From Capnocytophaga sputigena (GTDB lineage Bacteria > Bacteroidota > Bacteroidia > Flavobacteriales > Flavobacteriaceae), in contig NZ_UAVP01000003.1 of the NCBI RefSeq assembly GCF_900446695.1, positions 434,001 to 498,000 on the forward strand: a DNA stretch of 64,000 nt. The letters are read 5' to 3'. Below, in pieces: positions 9,650-16,654 of the stretch. Under the pieces are notes generated by a model. The model was not told where the DNA came from. It saw only the letters and a program-made list of their open reading frames with translations, and searched no databases. How positions within the stretch are numbered: the first letter of the stretch is position 1; each line of letters starts with the position of its first letter. The translations under genes and the position numbers were made by a program.

Positions 9650-10811
9650 TCAATTTTTCAATTGTTTTCCATACTTGATATAAGCCACGGGGTACGTGGA
9701 AACAGCCTTTCCATTTACCACCTTTCAGGTCGAGAAGTACTTCGCCCTGGCGGTTGAGGTAGCCCCACCATTCAGGATATTTAGGGTCTTTGAAATGTTC
9801 CCAAGTGTAATTGTGCACTTTTTCAAACCACTCTAAACACTCTTTATTACCTGTAAGTTGGTATCCTTTTATGAGAGATATAAGTGTTTCGATATGTACC
9901 CACCACAACTTTTGATCCCATTCTAATTGTTGAGGCGGGCAACCTTTTCTATCCATAAAGTAGTAGATACCCCCGTACTGTTTATCCCAACCATAGTTGA
10001 GCATTGTTAGGGTAGTTTGTACTGCTTTTTCTATCAATTCAGGACGGTTGAGGCGTTTGCCTAAGTCCATTATAAACCACATTGCCTCAATAGCGTGACC
10101 TGGGTTGAGGTGACGACCTTCAAAAGTATCAGAAAGTGAGCCATCGGTATTTACATTTTCTACTACTATTCCCCCCAATTCAGGTCGCAAAAATACTTCC
10201 ATCACCTCGTGAATACAAGCCTCCATTGCCTTCTCAATAAAGGAAGGTTCTAAAAGAGGTTCAATTTCGAGGGCTAAATTACATAAAATCATTGGGAGGG
10301 CAAAGTTCTTGAGAGAGCGCGTACCAGGGTGCGCTTTACTCCATTTGCCTTTGGGATTTTCTTGTTTGGAGAGGATGATATCAAAGGTTTTTTTAGCAAT
10401 ATTGGCGTATTCTTGATTGGCTGTAGCGATACTCAACTGACCAAAAGCCATAGTGGCAAAAGTATAGGAGAAGATGTTATAAGGCTCAACCAAGGGGTTG
10501 CCTCGTTGGTCTAATGAAAAGTACCAATTCAATTGTCCGTCGTGACCATATTTTTTGAGGAACTCAGCCCCTTGTATCGCGGTGTCTAACCATTCTTGGC
10601 GTTTTTCAACGCGATTGTAGAGCATACTGAAGAGCCATACCTCACGAGCTTGTAGCCAAATAAATTTATCAGTATCGAATACATTTCCTTGGCGGTCGAG
10701 GCAGGTGAAGTAGCCTCCGTACTGTTTATCTTGCGATTTTTCTAACCAAAACGGAATGACATTTTGCAAGAGTTCATCACGGTATTGTTTTTCTAATTGT
10801 TTAAAATCCAT
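9636..10811 (-). CDS. N-acylglucosamine 2-epimerase (AGE family)
   Basis: Epimerises N-acetylmannosamine to N-acetylglucosamine in the cytoplasm, the step after the lyase. The 391-residue protein has the (alpha/alpha)6-barrel pattern of the AGE/renin-binding family: QYGGYFTCLDRQG near the N-terminus, RHLNPGHAIEAMWF in the middle with the conserved histidine, and KLWWVHIETL and WWGYLNRQGE toward the end. It is the first gene of the operon and has a good Bacteroidota promoter upstream. Use of this epimerase in place of the NanK/NanE pair points to the non-phosphorylated ManNAc to GlcNAc route described in Bacteroides. A cellobiose-type epimerase is less likely given the operon. Confidence 0.92.
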   Translation of the reverse strand: MDFKQLEKQYRDELLQNVIPFWLEKSQDKQYGGYFTCLDRQGNVFDTDKFIWLQAREVWLFSMLYNRVEKRQEWLDTAIQGAEFLKKYGHDGQLNWYFSLDQRGNPLVEPYNIFSYTFATMAFGQLSIATANQEYANIAKKTFDIILSKQENPKGKWSKAHPGTRSLKNFALPMILCNLALEIEPLLEPSFIEKAMEACIHEVMEVFLRPELGGIVVENVNTDGSLSDTFEGRHLNPGHAIEAMWFIMDLGKRLNRPELIEKAVQTTLTMLNYGWDKQYGGIYYFMDRKGCPPQQLEWDQKLWWVHIETLISLIKGYQLTGNKECLEWFEKVHNYTWEHFKDPKYPEWWGYLNRQGEVLLDLKGGKWKGCFHVPRGLYQVWKTIEKLNVQE

Positions 10812-10887
10812 TGGTTCAAATCTGAGTTATTCTTTAAAAATTAATAGTTTTATGCTTAATTTTAAATTTACATCTAAAAACACCCCG

Positions 10888-10919
10888 CAAAAGTACAATA
10901 ATGATTTTTAAAATACAAA
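10888..10919 (-). promoter_or_regulatory. Promoter of the nan-like operon
   Basis: Read on the minus strand: TTTG (10916-10919), 20 bp, then TACTTTTG (10888-10895). This matches the Bacteroidota -33 TTTG / -7 TAnnTTTG consensus and lies about 77 bp before the epimerase start. Confidence 0.7.
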
Positions 10920-11171
10920 TTATTTATTAAATATTTTATTAATTTTTTAACTTACAATCAAAATTTTAATACAATCAACTGAATAACATATATTTAAAAT
11001 CTTACAGACTTTTTATTCTTTTTCGATTATTGTTATATTTTTATTTTTTCATACAAAACAACTATCTAATCTATCAAAAAATATTAAAAATAACCAAACA
11101 ACATAAGGATTTAATGCTCCTTTTGTTTTTTATAAGATATACATTATAAAATATTTTTAATAAATAGAAGA

Positions 11172-11228
11172 GATTAGGGATCAGGAATCAGGGGGCAGGC
11201 ATCAGGAATTAGGGGCAGGGGTTAGGGG
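11172..11228. repeat. Purine-rich AGGAATCAGGGG-type imperfect tandem repeat
   Basis: Degenerate repeats of AGGAATCAGG/AGGAATTAGG with four runs of four or five G at 11191, 11212, 11218 and 11225. A related but A-richer tract lies at 54777-54822. The closely spaced G runs could fold as a G-quadruplex on the plus strand. Confidence 0.6.
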
Positions 11229-11355
11229 ATAGCCCCCGAAGGGGAAAAAGCTGGAAAAGTGATTGTAAATCAGTTGGAGGGGTGTCAAAAAAGTTTTTGT
11301 GTGTAGGCGTTTGCAACACATACCCAGCTATTGCTGGCTTGCCTACATAACACTT
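11228..11355. repeat. Composite dispersed repeat, copy A
   Basis: Starts with the palindrome TAGCCCCCGAAGGGG, then AAAAGTGAT. About 45 bp later comes GTGTAGGCGTTTGCAA with nested inverted repeats: GTAGGC at 11303 against GCCTAC at 11341, and CCAGC at 11324 against GCTGG at 11333. The same modules in the same order form copy B at 57349-57438. Confidence 0.65.
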
Positions 11356-11955
11356 CTACTTTACTAACTTGCTCATTGGCAAATTAAACTCTCCCATATC
11401 GAGCATTGCATTGATAAAGCCTATTTGTTCAAAGTTGTGAATATCGGTGTAGTGTATAGGAGCTTCGGTAATTTTACCTTCACTAAGGAGTCGCTGACGG
11501 CAGGTACCATTGAGAAGAAAAGTGGAGGGGGTAAGCCATTGTTTGCCATCAAAGAAGATAATATTAGCATAACTGCTATCGGTTACTTTGCCGTTTTTGA
11601 GAAAAATCACCTCATCAGTACCAGAAGTTTGTTTTAAAGTGTTGAGAAATTCTCGGTTTAAAAATTTATAAGAATAATCATACTCATCGGCGTTTACACA
11701 TTTAATAGTGTTGATAGGTTTGAGTTGGTAAGGTAGGACTTCTATTGTATAGTCTTTTTGATTGTATACAATACGAATTTTGTACTTTCCGATTGCTGGT
11801 AAGGCAATTTTGCTGATGCTCTCCTGCAGCGAAAGTACCTTTTCACTTGGGAAGAAATGTGAAAAGGTACGGCAAACGCGCTCTTGGTGATATGCTAAAT
11901 GATAGACATCGCCGTTGAGGAGTTTTATTGATTCTATAAACTGTTGGTTTTCCAT
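11356..11955 (-). CDS. pabC: Class IV aminotransferase, probable aminodeoxychorismate lyase
   Basis: PLP enzyme of fold type IV, 199 residues, shorter than typical PabC (about 270). The PLP-lysine region is SYKFLNREFL, and the second conserved block is DEVIFLKNGKVTDSSYANI. The start overlaps the stop of the pabB-like gene by one base, so the two are translationally coupled. That pairing supports conversion of aminodeoxychorismate to 4-aminobenzoate plus pyruvate, feeding folate synthesis. Short class IV proteins next to pabB are common in Flavobacteriia. Other class IV activities cannot be excluded from sequence alone. Confidence 0.82.
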   Translation of the reverse strand: MENQQFIESIKLLNGDVYHLAYHQERVCRTFSHFFPSEKVLSLQESISKIALPAIGKYKIRIVYNQKDYTIEVLPYQLKPINTIKCVNADEYDYSYKFLNREFLNTLKQTSGTDEVIFLKNGKVTDSSYANIIFFDGKQWLTPSTFLLNGTCRQRLLSEGKITEAPIHYTDIHNFEQIGFINAMLDMGEFNLPMSKLVK

Positions 11956-12902
11956 TAAATAGGGATATATATTTTTTCAATAATCTCATTGTATTCGTTT
12001 TGCGGTTGGCTTTGTGCGGTAATGCCAGCACCACTTTTGTAGTAATACTTATCGCCGATATGTTCGATAAAGCGGATAAGCACACAACTATCAACTGTAG
12101 TACCATCGAAAACGCCTGCAATACCTGTGTAATAACCGCGCTCATAATTTTCGGCTTCGGCGATGACCTCAACCGATTTTTTTTTAGGTGCACCCGCAAT
12201 AGACCCCGCAGGGAGTAATGTCGCCAACAAATCACCTAAGTGTGCTTGCCAATCGTTGGGCAGTTCACCGACGATTTCAGAACTTGTTTGCAAAAGATCA
12301 CCCGTAGATTTTTTAATCACATCTACATATCTGAAGCGGGTGGTGTGTACATTGGTAGCTACTTTTTGCAAATCGTCGGACAATAGGCGTACTACCTTGT
12401 GATGTTCATCGATTTCCTTTTCGTTGTTGAGCAGTCTCGTCTCGGCATCGGGGATTGTTGCGCTGATAGTCCCCTTCATAGGGTAGGTTTTTATCAGGTT
12501 ATTTTCTATTTTTACGAATATTTCGGGCGAAAAGCATACCCACTCATCTTTGTACAGCAATTTGTACTTAGCAGAGGCGTTGTGATATACCTCTTTGAGA
12601 GAAACAGCTGAAATTTCGGTAGCAAAAGTGAGATTTACAAGCTCGGTGTCGCCATTTTTAAGGTGAGAATGTACCTTATCAAAGGCTTTTTGAAAATCGG
12701 GATAAGGGATAGGGTATTTTTCTATAGGAATGGGCGTTGCATTAGTTTTTTTCTCTTCAGCAAAAGAGAAAGCAATATCATTAGGAAGCTGGGAGAGAGG
12801 GAATACCCTTCCGTTTTCGCCTTTATAGTCGATGATAAATAGACAAGGGGTGCGGTGCAATCCGCAGTTGTTGAGATGATTTTTCCAGTGGGTAGTGTTC
12901 AT
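11955..12902 (-). CDS. pabB: Aminodeoxychorismate synthase component I
   Basis: Chorismate-utilising enzyme that makes 4-amino-4-deoxychorismate for folate synthesis. At 315 residues it is essentially the catalytic domain without the long N-terminal region of TrpE-type proteins. Visible conserved blocks are FSPEIFVKIENNLIKTYPMKGT, LLPAGSIAGAPKKKSVEVI and YYTGIAGVFDG. The final part has the GAGITAQSQPQNEYNEI block with the catalytic glutamate. PIAGT- versus KGT-type signatures support PabB over anthranilate synthase. It is coupled to the class IV gene. No glutamine amidotransferase subunit (PabA) is present nearby. Confidence 0.88.
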   Translation of the reverse strand: MNTTHWKNHLNNCGLHRTPCLFIIDYKGENGRVFPLSQLPNDIAFSFAEEKKTNATPIPIEKYPIPYPDFQKAFDKVHSHLKNGDTELVNLTFATEISAVSLKEVYHNASAKYKLLYKDEWVCFSPEIFVKIENNLIKTYPMKGTISATIPDAETRLLNNEKEIDEHHKVVRLLSDDLQKVATNVHTTRFRYVDVIKKSTGDLLQTSSEIVGELPNDWQAHLGDLLATLLPAGSIAGAPKKKSVEVIAEAENYERGYYTGIAGVFDGTTVDSCVLIRFIEHIGDKYYYKSGAGITAQSQPQNEYNEIIEKIYIPI

Positions 12903-12938
12903 TAGTTTTTTGTTTTTCTGATTTCAATTATCAAGGTG

Positions 12939-12965
12939 CAAAAGTAGTAAAAAATATAGTACAAA
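12939..12965 (-). promoter_or_regulatory. Possible promoter of pabB-pabC
   Basis: Minus-strand TACTTTTG at 12939-12946 is a perfect -7 box. The nearest TTTG is only 15 bp away, shorter than the 19-20 bp seen elsewhere in this window, so the -33 box is doubtful. Confidence 0.45.
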
Positions 12966-13017
12966 AAAACTTTGTCAAAACCATAGCGCGAGGCATTAAG
13001 GTGTTTGACAAAGTTTT
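12966..13017 (-). terminator. Terminator of the gpd-like operon built from CTTTGNCAAAG palindromes
   Basis: A perfect 14-bp stem (12966-12979 with 13004-13017) around a 24-nt loop. Each arm contains an ACTTTGTCAAA-type half of the dispersed palindrome. On the minus strand it is followed by a run of seven T, 22 bp after the stop of the last operon gene. Confidence 0.8.
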
Positions 13018-13038
13018 AAGAACCAAATCTATTTTTGT

Positions 13039-14025
13039 TTAAAAGAACTGAACACTATAGATATCTATATATTTTACGCTATTCTTTTTGAAATTGGTAA
13101 ATTTAATGTTCTTTACTTTGATAGGAGTTTTAAATCGTAAGTATATTTTTTGTTTATAGGCAATACGTGTATAAGAACCTTGTGGATAATAGCTTGTACC
13201 ATCAGGAGAAGCTAGTACATCCACTCCTTTGAGTGCTTGATAATCTCTTCTTCCTTGAGTAATCACTATACCATTTACTTCGGTCACATCACCAAATTTA
13301 GCTACAAGGTAAATATCATCTCTATCTCCATCTACCCACCAATTTTGATAACTATTTTTGAGTTTGCTCAAGTGATCAGGAGCGTAATTAGATTCAAATT
13401 CATATTCTTCATCATCAATAATTGAAGACGAAGCACTATCAACTTCTTCTAAATTATTACCATCTTTAGGGAAACTTTCCTCTACAAAAGAAATTTTGAT
13501 ACGATAAGCACCATCGTCGGTAGCGGTTTCAACAGCAAGGTCTTGAGGTGTTTTACTCGCTATTTTCATACGAAAGCGAAGGGTATACTCTTTGGTGATA
13601 TCGATTTCTTTAAGTGCCTCAGGTTTGAGGGTTACCTTAAATTGTTCACCGGCATTAGCTGATGAGATTTCAGCTTTTTCAACAGTGTAAGCTCCATCGG
13701 GCAGACTTCTTTCGTACCCCACTTGTTCTTTTTCAATTTTTAGGGTTACCGATTCGCCTGTAGCCAATACACGTTGTAAGTACTTAGGCGCAAAGCTGAA
13801 AGAGGTGTCCTCAATGAGTTTGGTATTGGGGTCTCTAAATACTTTTTCGCTTATTTCACTAGGTGAGAAAGATACGATAGTTTTAGAGAGGTCTACCGGA
13901 GGGTTAGAAACTACGGGAGGTGTAGGCGTAGGTTCTTTAAGGATGTCTAACTCCTTAGAGTCGCGAGTACAAGCTACAGATAAAGCAGCAGCAGTAAGTA
14001 CTCCTAATAGATATATTTTTTTCAT
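13039..14025 (-). CDS. Surface lipoprotein, DUF1735-like plus discoidin-type domain (Gpd-complex component)
   Basis: Lipoprotein signal with lipobox SVAC, then a proline/threonine-rich linker (EPTPTPPVVSNPP). Next is a beta-rich region of the BT_3987/DUF1735 type (about residues 50-175). The C-terminal half (about 200-328) resembles an F5/8 type C carbohydrate-binding domain: NWWVDGDRDDIYLVAKFGDVTEVNGIVI followed by a VDVLASPDG segment. It is the last gene of the SusC/SusD/GH18 operon, 12 bp after its neighbour. The role is probably holding the glycoprotein substrate at the cell surface, like the accessory GpdE/GpdF proteins of C. canimorsus; which of the two it corresponds to cannot be decided here. 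Confidence 0.78.
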   Translation of the reverse strand: MKKIYLLGVLTAAALSVACTRDSKELDILKEPTPTPPVVSNPPVDLSKTIVSFSPSEISEKVFRDPNTKLIEDTSFSFAPKYLQRVLATGESVTLKIEKEQVGYERSLPDGAYTVEKAEISSANAGEQFKVTLKPEALKEIDITKEYTLRFRMKIASKTPQDLAVETATDDGAYRIKISFVEESFPKDGNNLEEVDSASSSIIDDEEYEFESNYAPDHLSKLKNSYQNWWVDGDRDDIYLVAKFGDVTEVNGIVITQGRRDYQALKGVDVLASPDGTSYYPQGSYTRIAYKQKIYLRFKTPIKVKNIKFTNFKKNSVKYIDIYSVQFF

Positions 14026-14037
14026 TGTTTTACTTTT

Positions 14038-15321
14038 TTAGAATTCAACTTCGGTGTTATAATCTACAGTAGGGAGTTTATCTTCTCCATTGATATTGTG
14101 TATATACCATTTTTCAGGTAATTTTTTATTAGGATTGGTAGAAGCATTTTTCACTACTTTTTGTCCGTTTTCCTCAACATAAGGGGTTTCGTTATAGGGG
14201 ATGTACAATTCCAAGCCATCGGAATCGGGTTTTACAAAATTTTGGGTAGCGGCTACTTGTCCTTGAGTAAGCGCTTTGCTCCAAAGGCGCATTTCGCGTA
14301 CATAAGCATCGAGGTTACCATTACCAAAGCATAGTATTGGGAAATCGTTGATTTTAGCAGGGGCAGCTGAATCGAACATCAATTCGCCATTCACGTACAT
14401 TTTCAAATAGGCGCGACCTTCTAATTCTTCATAAGTTACTGCCACGTGATACCATTTATCGGCAGAAGGATGCCCTGTTACTTCTTGGAATTTGAAGTTT
14501 TTACCTTTATCGGTATTGAAGCCTAATTTGAGACCGCCATTCATAAACAAGAATGAACCCCCATAGAGCACGTTGTAAAGGGCAGAATCCGAAGAGGCAC
14601 GACCATTAGGGTACATCAAGCCAGCATTGCGAGAGGCGTTGATAGGTGCTATAGAGTACTGCATTGTCCAAGCGGTGAGTTTCACATCGTTAGCATAAGT
14701 TTTACCACTTTCTTGACGTCCTGTATTTTCACCATAGATAGCGTGGAAAGCTCTATTTTTGAGGTGAGCTACTTTAGTTTTAAAGGAACGGGAGAGCAAG
14801 AACAAGGCATTTTTGCGGTTGTTTTGCACAATTACAGTACCATTCATAGGGGTGAGTTTCAAGGCAATGGCGTAGTTATTCGCTCCAGAGAGTTTTTGAC
14901 CATTGGCATCAACTAAAGCACCAATATTGAATTGGAGTTTTCCAGCAGATACTTGTTGTCCTTTAGGAACACGCACTACGAGTGTGGTGGCGGTTTTGGT
15001 AACCCCTTGGTCGGTATAGCTCATTGCTAAGGTGTTAGCAGGCACCAAGTCGTAATCCACTTTATTTGCTTGATTATAAGCTGTTATAGCACTCTTATCT
15101 AAGCTCACTTGATAGTAAGTATCTTCAGCGATGGGGTTAGCCAATCGCACTTTCACTTCGGTAGGGGCACTGGAGCCACTATCGTCTTTCACTTTGATAG
15201 TAGTCACCGCAGCGTTATCAAAAAGTACTACCTTTTGAGGGGTGATACCATCGGTATTAGGCAGTTTTTCACAGGCACTCCAAACAAGAGCAGCGAGTGA
15301 GAGTATACAAATCTTTTTCAT
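14038..15321 (-). CDS. Surface lipoprotein, DUF1735 plus LamG/concanavalin-like domain (Gpd-complex component)
   Basis: Lipobox WSAC ends the signal peptide. Residues about 25-165 form a DUF1735 (BT_3987-type) domain. Residues about 190-350 read as a LamG/laminin-G-like jelly roll, with ADKWYHVAVTYEELEGRAYLKMYVNGELMFDS followed by YVREMRLWSKAL. That pattern is typical of glycan-binding lipoproteins in SusC/SusD loci. The gene lies 7 bp after the GH18 gene, so it is in the same transcript and probably in the same surface complex. It carries no catalytic residues that I can identify. Confidence 0.8.
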   Translation of the reverse strand: MKKICILSLAALVWSACEKLPNTDGITPQKVVLFDNAAVTTIKVKDDSGSSAPTEVKVRLANPIAEDTYYQVSLDKSAITAYNQANKVDYDLVPANTLAMSYTDQGVTKTATTLVVRVPKGQQVSAGKLQFNIGALVDANGQKLSGANNYAIALKLTPMNGTVIVQNNRKNALFLLSRSFKTKVAHLKNRAFHAIYGENTGRQESGKTYANDVKLTAWTMQYSIAPINASRNAGLMYPNGRASSDSALYNVLYGGSFLFMNGGLKLGFNTDKGKNFKFQEVTGHPSADKWYHVAVTYEELEGRAYLKMYVNGELMFDSAAPAKINDFPILCFGNGNLDAYVREMRLWSKALTQGQVAATQNFVKPDSDGLELYIPYNETPYVEENGQKVVKNASTNPNKKLPEKWYIHNINGEDKLPTVDYNTEVEF

Positions 15322-15328
15322 AGGTCAA

Positions 15329-16642
15329 TTATTTAGGTTTACGAATTGTCAATTCTTCTTTAAAATTCTTGTATTCATCGGTACTACGAGGGTCGATAAT
15401 ACGAGTTGCTTCACGCATCCAAGCGTAGTGTTTGTACTTTCTACCTTCTATTTTTTTCTCTTGCAAATAGCTTTTAAAGGCGACATCTTCAGCAGAAGTA
15501 GAGAAGTCTATTTCACCGTGATAAGAGCCTACCCCCCCTACTCTTTTTTGTTTAGCAGCTTCGGCTTTTCCTATAATAGATTTGAACTGACCTTGTTCGA
15601 ACTCGGAAGTAGAAACGCTTTTATGCTTATTAGAGGTAAAGGTATTATCTACACGGCTACTACCATAGTCTTGCATAATGTACTTACTGATATACTCATC
15701 ATTTAAAGTAAAATTAAGTTGTCTTTCACCATCATACAAGAGGTAATATTTTTTCTCTACATAATTGCCTTTCTCAAAGAAAGGTTTATAGGCGCGGATG
15801 TACTCTTTTTCTTTTTCGTGGTAGCCTGAATGATTTTCATCAAAAAGTTCACGGAGGTACTGTTTGCGTTGGTCGCCTGAATATTTATCACCAAAGTATT
15901 TACCAATTTCGGCGATAAAGGTATTCATATTTTGGTTATAGCCATTCACAGAAGTACCAGAAGCAAACTCGTTGTAGCCAGAACGATTATGGTTACCAAT
16001 ATTAGGTTCCCAGTCGATATCAAAACCATCAAAACCGCAAGCGATGATGTAGCGCGCTAAGTCGCGAGCGTAGATTTGGCAGCGGAATGTTTCATTCTCA
16101 GATGTTTTTTGTTCGCCATATTTTTGACGGAAGAGTGCAAAACCATTTTCTTTACCTTCACTTGGCAGCCCAAGACCTACATTCGATACTTGCCAGCAGA
16201 GGAACACTTTACTTCCTTTTTTGTGAAAAATATCTAAGTCGTATTTTTCGTTTTCGGTCATATCGGCAGGTTGTTTGCCATAGCCCCCCCAAAGAGAGAT
16301 AGCGGTGGTAGTATCGGGGATGGATTGCAACCAAGAGCGGTCAAGCCCATCGACGGCGCGCCAGCCTGTCCACCACATATAGATAAACGGTTTTTCACCT
16401 TGGTTAGCCCACGCTTTTTGTTTGTACTCGGTGAGCATTTGGTAATAAGCATCCCATTTTTTTTGGGCTTCAGCTTCGGCTTTAGCTTTAGCTTCAGCCT
16501 CGCGTTGTTGTTCTTGTTTAGCACGCTCGGTGAGCTGCTGTTTATAGTCTTTTTCTACATCTAAAGGTTCTGTTTTCACACAGTTTGCCATTAACAGACT
16601 TAGAGCGCATAGACTAAGATATTTAACTGTTCTGTTTTTCAT
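15329..16642 (-). CDS. GH18 endo-beta-N-acetylglucosaminidase, surface lipoprotein (GpdG-like)
   Basis: Predicted to cut N-linked glycans between the two core GlcNAc residues. The GH18 catalytic signature DGFDIDWE is at residues 205-212, with Glu212 as the expected acid. Earlier barrel strands include KPFIYMWWTGW and SKVFLCWQVS. A lipoprotein signal ends at Cys21. Residues 31-75 form a highly charged Ala/Lys/Glu/Gln-rich segment, probably a helical stalk. Chitinase activity is possible by family, but the SusC/SusD/DUF1735 neighbourhood matches the Gpd glycoprotein-deglycosylation locus of Capnocytophaga canimorsus, where the GH18 enzyme is GpdG. The enzyme is the third gene of a tight operon (12 bp and 7 bp gaps). 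Confidence 0.88.
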   Translation of the reverse strand: MKNRTVKYLSLCALSLLMANCVKTEPLDVEKDYKQQLTERAKQEQQREAEAKAKAEAEAQKKWDAYYQMLTEYKQKAWANQGEKPFIYMWWTGWRAVDGLDRSWLQSIPDTTTAISLWGGYGKQPADMTENEKYDLDIFHKKGSKVFLCWQVSNVGLGLPSEGKENGFALFRQKYGEQKTSENETFRCQIYARDLARYIIACGFDGFDIDWEPNIGNHNRSGYNEFASGTSVNGYNQNMNTFIAEIGKYFGDKYSGDQRKQYLRELFDENHSGYHEKEKEYIRAYKPFFEKGNYVEKKYYLLYDGERQLNFTLNDEYISKYIMQDYGSSRVDNTFTSNKHKSVSTSEFEQGQFKSIIGKAEAAKQKRVGGVGSYHGEIDFSTSAEDVAFKSYLQEKKIEGRKYKHYAWMREATRIIDPRSTDEYKNFKEELTIRKPK

Positions 16643-16654
16643 AGTTTTTAATTT

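Larger units (their letters stand above)
10812..11355. other. 544-bp intergenic region: promoter, AT-rich stretch and repeats
   Basis: From right to left this holds a repeat-rich block (11172-11346) next to the end of the class IV aminotransferase gene, a very AT-rich stretch without reading frames (about 10900-11165), and the operon promoter at 10888-10919. No gene or structured RNA family was recognised. Confidence 0.7.

Noticed and set aside
11843-12235. Minus-strand frame of 130 codons overlapping the pabB and class IV genes
   Set aside because: It overlaps two strong genes in another frame, is rich in Arg/Ser/Leu without domain features, and has no independent signals.
15242-15706. Plus-strand frame of 154 codons opposite the LamG lipoprotein and GH18 genes
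   Set aside because: It is antisense to two clear genes with signal peptides and domains; composition is that of a shadow frame.
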